This document shows positions 59,987-64,000 of a stretch of 64,000 nucleotides of DNA, one piece after another. The translations under genes were made by a program, and so were the position numbers. Positions within the stretch are counted from its first letter, which is position 1. Every line of letters starts with the position of its first letter. This stretch comes from Sungkyunkwania multivorans. Lineage in GTDB: Bacteria; Bacteroidota; Bacteroidia; Flavobacteriales; Flavobacteriaceae. The notes below the pieces were generated by a model that did not search any database, was not told the origin of the DNA, and worked only from the letters and a program-made list of their open reading frames with translations. The stretch covers positions 124,001-188,000 of the forward strand of contig NZ_JBHTJH010000005.1 of NCBI RefSeq assembly GCF_042675645.1. The letters are read 5' to 3'.

Positions 59987-61909
59987 TTAGAGACTATTGG
60001 CTAGATGGTATCGCACGTAGATGATCTGTTGTACTTCCTTGATGGCTTTAAAACAACGTTTCAATTTTATCTTTTCTTCCTTCCCTAAAGATTCCAAATT
60101 GATGTAACGACCAGAATTGTTATTTTGAAGTCCTTGCTTTGTTCTAAACTTCAAGAGCGCCTTTGCCGCATATGAACAGTTGAGATATGTTTCTTTGTTT
60201 TCGGGCTCTAAAGCAGCTAGTTTTTCAAAACGTTCGGCGGTGTTATTTATATGTTCAACATCGTGAGATAGGATCAACACTCTACCGGCATCTGTTATGG
60301 GCATCAAAGCTCTGGCCTTGAGGTCGAAAGTGTCTTTATATTCACCATCTGGCTCTAACAGGAATTGTCTAAAGAAGCCGAGAGGCGAAGGGTTTCGCAA
60401 AGCACTTTTCGCCAACATCTTTAAAAAGATAGGATGTTTCTTGATCTGCTCATGAATGACGTTGCCAAGCTGTCTAGTTAAAGTGATATCGCCGTACGAG
60501 ATATCAAAATCGAAGAAAATTGATGATAATAAGATCCCTTCATCTCCGGGTTTTGAGATCCATTGAGAAAATTGCGCTTTCCAATCGGATAAGGGTAAAC
60601 ACCATTTTGGGTTACTCGCCATCATTTCGGCAGGGCAATACTCAAAACCGATCTTATGGAGGCGCCTGTTGATCTTTTGGGCGAGACTTTCAAAATAAGC
60701 CTTGGTGGTCGCTAGCTGCTCTTCATCCACATCTCCAAAAACGATTGCATTGTCTTGGTCGGTATGCAATAACTGCTCTTTCCGACCCTGACTGCCCAAT
60801 GATATCCATGCGAAGTTCACCGGTGGGTCAGATGGCATCTTGTTCAGCGAAAGTGCTACAACGCTCTTTATGGTAGCATCGTTGAGTTCGGTGATAATTC
60901 TGGAAACATGGACCAGCGGAATATTTTGCTCCATGTAGCCTTTAAGTAAGACCATAATTTTACCTCTTACTTTTTTCAACTCTTTGGTGCTTTTGGCCCA
61001 CATTACTGCTTTAAGTAGTGCAGCAGGATTACTTCCCTTCGCCACTAGAATGTCGTGGTCACTTAGGATACCTATAAGTTTCGAATGAGGTGTTCCATCT
61101 TTAGTAATACAAAGACGTCTTATCTTGTGCTTCATCATCGCCATTTGCGCTTGGGCTATGGTAATGCCCTTCTTATAGCAAATTACTGGAGCGCTCATTA
61201 TCTCCGAGACCGAATCGGTTATGGGAACTTCTCCCGTAGCTACTTTGGCTCGAAGATCTTTATCGGTAACAATTCCAATGGGCCGGTTTTGCGCTACAAC
61301 GACGATCGATCCCAACTGCCTGTTTCGCATTATGATGGCGGCCTCTTTTATGGTTGTCCCCTCGCTGCAGGTCACAGGATTCTTTACATATCTGGCAGGC
61401 TGTATCTCAAATAGGTCAGAATAACTATCTGTGGCAGAGAGCTCATCGGAATAGAGTTTCCCTCGATGCTCCTTCGAATATGGATTTCTGGTGTTGGAAG
61501 CGAAACTCTCAACCAAAAAATAGCCGACAGCAATGTTTTTTTCGGCCAAGGGCCTAAAAGTAGCTATCGGAATTCCGTACAAGATGCTTTCTTCCTCTGC
61601 CATTGAATGCATCATATAATGTTCTTTGGCCACTAAAGGTCTTAGTCCAAAGATATCGCCTTCATCACATTTATCAATGGCATTGGTATCTTCTCCAGTT
61701 GTTTTTTTTAGTACCACTGCACCTTTATGAACCACGTAGAACATATCATGTGGCGCATCGCCTTCGCTAAATATGGTTTGACCTTTTTCTACATAAATAA
61801 CCTGAACTTCCTTGGCAATTGGGTATAGGTCTTTTCTACTAAGGGAGTCAAAAGGAGGGAAGTCCTTTAAAAAATCTGAGATTCTTTCTGCGATGGTGTT
61901 CTTCATCAT
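59987..61909 (-). CDS. cNMP-binding, CBS-pair, DUF294 nucleotidyltransferase-like protein
   Basis: A 640-aa cytoplasmic signalling-type protein. Domains in order: cyclic-nucleotide-binding-like domain (about 15-135, EKGQTIFSEGDAPHDMFYVVHKG), CBS pair (about 170-295, IVVVAQNRPIGIVTDKDLRAKV and LIGILSDHDIL), DUF294 putative nucleotidyltransferase (about 340-470) with the core SLGSQGRKEQLLHTDQDNAI, and DUF294_C (about 480-620). GSxGR-EQ...TDQDNA is the GlnD-like metal-binding nucleotidyltransferase motif. The target is unknown; family members are often near acetate or symporter genes, but here it pairs with a DnaQ exonuclease. Confidence 0.9.
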   Translation of the reverse strand: MMKNTIAERISDFLKDFPPFDSLSRKDLYPIAKEVQVIYVEKGQTIFSEGDAPHDMFYVVHKGAVVLKKTTGEDTNAIDKCDEGDIFGLRPLVAKEHYMMHSMAEEESILYGIPIATFRPLAEKNIAVGYFLVESFASNTRNPYSKEHRGKLYSDELSATDSYSDLFEIQPARYVKNPVTCSEGTTIKEAAIIMRNRQLGSIVVVAQNRPIGIVTDKDLRAKVATGEVPITDSVSEIMSAPVICYKKGITIAQAQMAMMKHKIRRLCITKDGTPHSKLIGILSDHDILVAKGSNPAALLKAVMWAKSTKELKKVRGKIMVLLKGYMEQNIPLVHVSRIITELNDATIKSVVALSLNKMPSDPPVNFAWISLGSQGRKEQLLHTDQDNAIVFGDVDEEQLATTKAYFESLAQKINRRLHKIGFEYCPAEMMASNPKWCLPLSDWKAQFSQWISKPGDEGILLSSIFFDFDISYGDITLTRQLGNVIHEQIKKHPIFLKMLAKSALRNPSPLGFFRQFLLEPDGEYKDTFDLKARALMPITDAGRVLILSHDVEHINNTAERFEKLAALEPENKETYLNCSYAAKALLKFRTKQGLQNNNSGRYINLESLGKEEKIKLKRCFKAIKEVQQIIYVRYHLANSL

Positions 61910-61912
61910 TGT

Positions 61913-62467
61913 TTAGCTCTTTATTCGATCTTCGATCACAGTAATCACCCAATCATAATATGCTTTGGCATGTGGTACAAAGCGCTTGGCCTCTTTTTTG
62001 TTCTCAAGAGCGCTCTTCAATACTTTTGGAGAAAGAAATTTTACCGCTGTTACTTCTTCTAATTGAAGTTCGCTAGGCGTAAATGACGGTGATATTGCAG
62101 TTAAGAAAATATGATGAAGTTCATTATCGATGAAATCTTCTGAATGAATGTGACGTTCCAAGTGCGTTCCGATTCGCTCCAAATCTGCGACACGGAGCTC
62201 CAAACCTACCTCTTCCTTCACTTCCCTAAGCGCAGCCGTAGTTATATCTTCACCGCTCCCAACATGTCCTGCGACGGAGACATCCCACAAATTGGGAAAA
62301 GTATTCTTATTCTCACTTCTTTTCTGCATCAATATACCGCGAGCATTGCAATACAGCCAAGCGTGCACCGTAGGGTGAAGATGACCTAAACGATGCGCCT
62401 CACTCTTTAGACAGTGTCTACCACTATAGCTTCCATCCGGATTCAAGATGTCGACAAGCTCGTCCAT
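61913..62467 (-). CDS. NUDIX hydrolase
   Basis: A 184-aa NUDIX-fold enzyme. NUDIX box G-x5-E-x7-REVKEEVGL is complete at residues 67-89. N-terminal MDELVDILNPDGSYSGRHCLKSEAHRLGHLHPTVHAWLY resembles the isopentenyl-diphosphate isomerase-like subgroup (YfcD type), whose substrates remain uncertain. It is 29 bp downstream of the M42 peptidase and 3 bp upstream of the DUF294 gene, so it is probably in one transcript. A fusion or truncation is not seen. Confidence 0.88.
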   Translation of the reverse strand: MDELVDILNPDGSYSGRHCLKSEAHRLGHLHPTVHAWLYCNARGILMQKRSENKNTFPNLWDVSVAGHVGSGEDITTAALREVKEEVGLELRVADLERIGTHLERHIHSEDFIDNELHHIFLTAISPSFTPSELQLEEVTAVKFLSPKVLKSALENKKEAKRFVPHAKAYYDWVITVIEDRIKS

Positions 62468-62496
62468 TGATCATATAGTGTTATTTTGTACTCTAA

Positions 62497-63585
62497 TTAG
62501 TCGAAATAACTAAAAGTGTCACCCGGTTTGATTTTCAATAGTGTTTCATAGATCAATCTGATCACATTCTCCACATCATTTTTATGTACCATTTCTACTG
62601 TGGTGTGCATGTACCGCAATGGTAAGGAGATCAGTGCAGATGGTACCCCTCCGTTACTGTAGGCAAAGGCATCGGTATCCGTTCCTGTGAATCTCGATGA
62701 GGCCATGCGTTGAAAGGGAATCCTTTTTTCCTCGGCGGTTCCGATGATCAACTCCCTTAGTCTGTTCTGCACTGCTGGCGCATAGGAGATCACTGGGCCT
62801 TTTCCGATTTCAGTGTGGCCTTGTTTCTTCTTCTCGATCATAGGAGTCGTGGTGTCGTGGCAAACATCGGTAACGATGGCCACATTTGGCTTGATCGTTT
62901 CGGTGATCATTTGAGCCCCTCTTAAACCGATCTCTTCCTGTACGGAGTTTGTGATATATAGCCCAAAGGGTAGGTCGACCTTATTTTCATGCAATAGACG
63001 AGCAACTTCAGCGATCATAAATCCGCCAGCTCTGTTATCAATGGCTCTACAGACAAACTTGTCTTTATTCATTATATGGAATTCATCAGGATACGTGATC
63101 ACGCATCCTACATGTACACCCATTTTTTCAACTTCATCTTTATCTTTCGCACCAATGTCAATAAATATGTTGTCTAGCTTCGGTGCTTCTTCCTTTTCTG
63201 ATTTTCTGGTGTGTATGGCCGGCCATCCAAATACACCTTTTACTATTCCTTTCTTGGTATGGATGTTAACGCATTTCGATGGGGCGATCTGATGATCGCT
63301 GCCACCATTTCTTATAACATAGATCAAACCATTATCAGTGATGTAATTGACATACCAAGAGATCTCGTCGCTGTGTCCCTCGATCACTACTTTATAAGGA
63401 GCTTTTGGATTTATAATTCCTACGGCCGTCCCGTATGTATCCGTGATAAAAGTATCAACATAAGGTTTAAGGTAATTCATCCAAAGCTTTTGGCCCTCCC
63501 ACTCATATCCTGTTGGGGACGCATTGTTTAAATATTTCTCTAAAAAAGTCATCGACTTTTTATTCAATAAAGCCTTTTTTGCCAT
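62497..63585 (-). CDS. M42 family metallopeptidase (aminopeptidase/FrvX-like)
   Basis: Cytosolic dodecamer-forming dinuclear metal aminopeptidase family, 362 aa. Metal ligands seen: His71 and Asp73 (VIEGHSDEI), Asp183 in CRAIDNRAGG (bridging), Glu217-Glu218 in SVQEEIGLRGA (catalytic base and ligand), Asp240 in VTDVCHDT; C-terminal FTGTDTDAF. The set is complete, so it is predicted active. Start ATG 63585 (MAKKALLNKKSMTFLEKYLNN) or possibly ATG 63552 (MTFLEKYL). Divergent from the DUF4294 gene at the edge. Confidence 0.93.
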   Translation of the reverse strand: MAKKALLNKKSMTFLEKYLNNASPTGYEWEGQKLWMNYLKPYVDTFITDTYGTAVGIINPKAPYKVVIEGHSDEISWYVNYITDNGLIYVIRNGGSDHQIAPSKCVNIHTKKGIVKGVFGWPAIHTRKSEKEEAPKLDNIFIDIGAKDKDEVEKMGVHVGCVITYPDEFHIMNKDKFVCRAIDNRAGGFMIAEVARLLHENKVDLPFGLYITNSVQEEIGLRGAQMITETIKPNVAIVTDVCHDTTTPMIEKKKQGHTEIGKGPVISYAPAVQNRLRELIIGTAEEKRIPFQRMASSRFTGTDTDAFAYSNGGVPSALISLPLRYMHTTVEMVHKNDVENVIRLIYETLLKIKPGDTFSYFD

Positions 63586-63653
63586 CTTCGATTATTTTTC
63601 TGACGAAAATAACAATATTCATACGTATATAATAGTTGTCATGGTATAATTAG

Positions 63654-63661
63654 TATTTTTG
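63654..63661 (+). promoter_or_regulatory. Bacteroidota -7 promoter box (TATTTTTG) of DUF4294 gene
   Basis: Exact TANNTTTG match 28 bp before the ATG at 63690. A TTG lies 15 bp upstream (63636-63638), closer than the usual 19-20 bp. Confidence 0.5.
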
Positions 63662-63689
63662 AGTTCAGAAATTTGATGATAAGCTTCTT

Positions 63690-64000
63690 ATGATGAAAAA
63701 GCCCTTTATCTATATGATCTGTATGTTCTGCTCTTTACTCGTTAGTGCGCAGGAGCCTGTAAAGAGTGATACTATTCATTATGAGGAGCCACAATACATT
63801 ATTATTGAAGGAGACTCCATTCCGCGAGCGGCGATCGATCTTCAAGAAGTGATCATTTTTGATCAACTAAAGTTCAATTCTCGTGATGATAAGATTCGTT
63901 ATTATATATTGAAAAGAAAAACGCTAAAGGTCTATCCTTATGCAAAACTGGCAGCCGAAAGACTCACGACCTTAAACGAACGTTTGAACAATATCAAATC
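63690..64000 (+). CDS. DUF4294 domain protein (3' end outside window)
   Basis: The gene runs off the right edge. The visible 103 codons encode a signal peptide (MMKKPFIYMICMFCSLLVSAQ) and then the DUF4294 region: YIIIEGDSIPRAAIDLQEVIIFDQLKF followed by IRYYILKRKTLKVYPYAKLAAERL, the hallmark of this Bacteroidota family of exported proteins of unknown function. An ATG three bases later (63693) is an equivalent start. Confidence 0.82.
   Translation, partial: MMKKPFIYMICMFCSLLVSAQEPVKSDTIHYEEPQYIIIEGDSIPRAAIDLQEVIIFDQLKFNSRDDKIRYYILKRKTLKVYPYAKLAAERLTTLNERLNNIK

Overview
The window looks like a chromosomal segment of a marine-type member of the Flavobacteriaceae (Bacteroidota). The evidence is four very large secreted proteins with C-terminal type IX secretion (T9SS) sorting domains, an Oar-like TonB-dependent receptor, Bacteroidota-restricted small proteins (DUF4290, DUF4294, a START-like protein), Bacteroidota promoter boxes (TANNTTTG, twice with a TTG about 19-20 bp upstream), few Shine-Dalgarno sequences and moderate G+C. 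The genus cannot be fixed from the sequence. No phage, insertion sequence, CRISPR array or rRNA operon was seen.

Layout. 1-5.8 kb: the end of rplI, an outer-membrane TonB receptor, a small hypothetical protein, and hisS behind an intergenic region made almost entirely of 7-bp repeats. 5.9-29.2 kb: four tandem, same-strand paralogous genes (1890, 1941, 1732 and 1944 codons) for modular cell-surface proteins. Each has a signal peptide, a variable N-terminal beta domain, two choice-of-anchor-D-like Ig repeats, a concanavalin-like region, a LamG domain, a long shared C-terminal module and a T9SS tail. Each gene has its own upstream region, and all four upstream regions carry a TATGC-N2-GCATA inverted repeat. 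29.2-30.1 kb: a non-coding stretch with an intact tRNA-Met and, next to it, a 5'-half tRNA-Met copy whose D-loop is split by a 32-bp GAAA-capped palindrome.

30.1-41.4 kb: housekeeping genes: a START-like protein, a class IV aminotransferase, YqgE/AlgH, HU, fmt, recQ with a coupled NTPase, DUF493, DUF4290, murA (with Asp in place of the usual catalytic Cys), a PhnA-type protein, rsmE (also behind 7-bp periodic DNA), a TfoX-N protein and tsaD. 41.5-47.7 kb: tamB, convergent with a sodium/solute symporter. 47.8-50.8 kb: a glycolytic group (pfkA, gap, BadF-type sugar kinase). 51.0-52.2 kb: a compact POT-like transporter. 52.3-56.7 kb: the leucine pathway operon leuA-leuC-leuD-leuB, divergent from an unnamed helical-repeat protein and a DMT exporter. 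59.3-63.6 kb: a minus-strand run of an M42 aminopeptidase, a NUDIX hydrolase, a cNMP/CBS/DUF294 nucleotidyltransferase-like regulator and a DnaQ-type exonuclease. The window ends in a truncated DUF4294 gene.

The leu genes carry out the dedicated steps of leucine synthesis, and pfkA/gap with the kinase serve sugar entry and glycolysis. fmt, hisS, tRNA-Met, rsmE, tsaD and rplI serve translation. TamB, the TonB receptor and the T9SS cargo array belong to the cell envelope. The least explained elements are the four-gene surface-protein array with its shared upstream palindrome, the 7-bp periodic leaders of hisS and rsmE, and the palindrome-split tRNA remnant.
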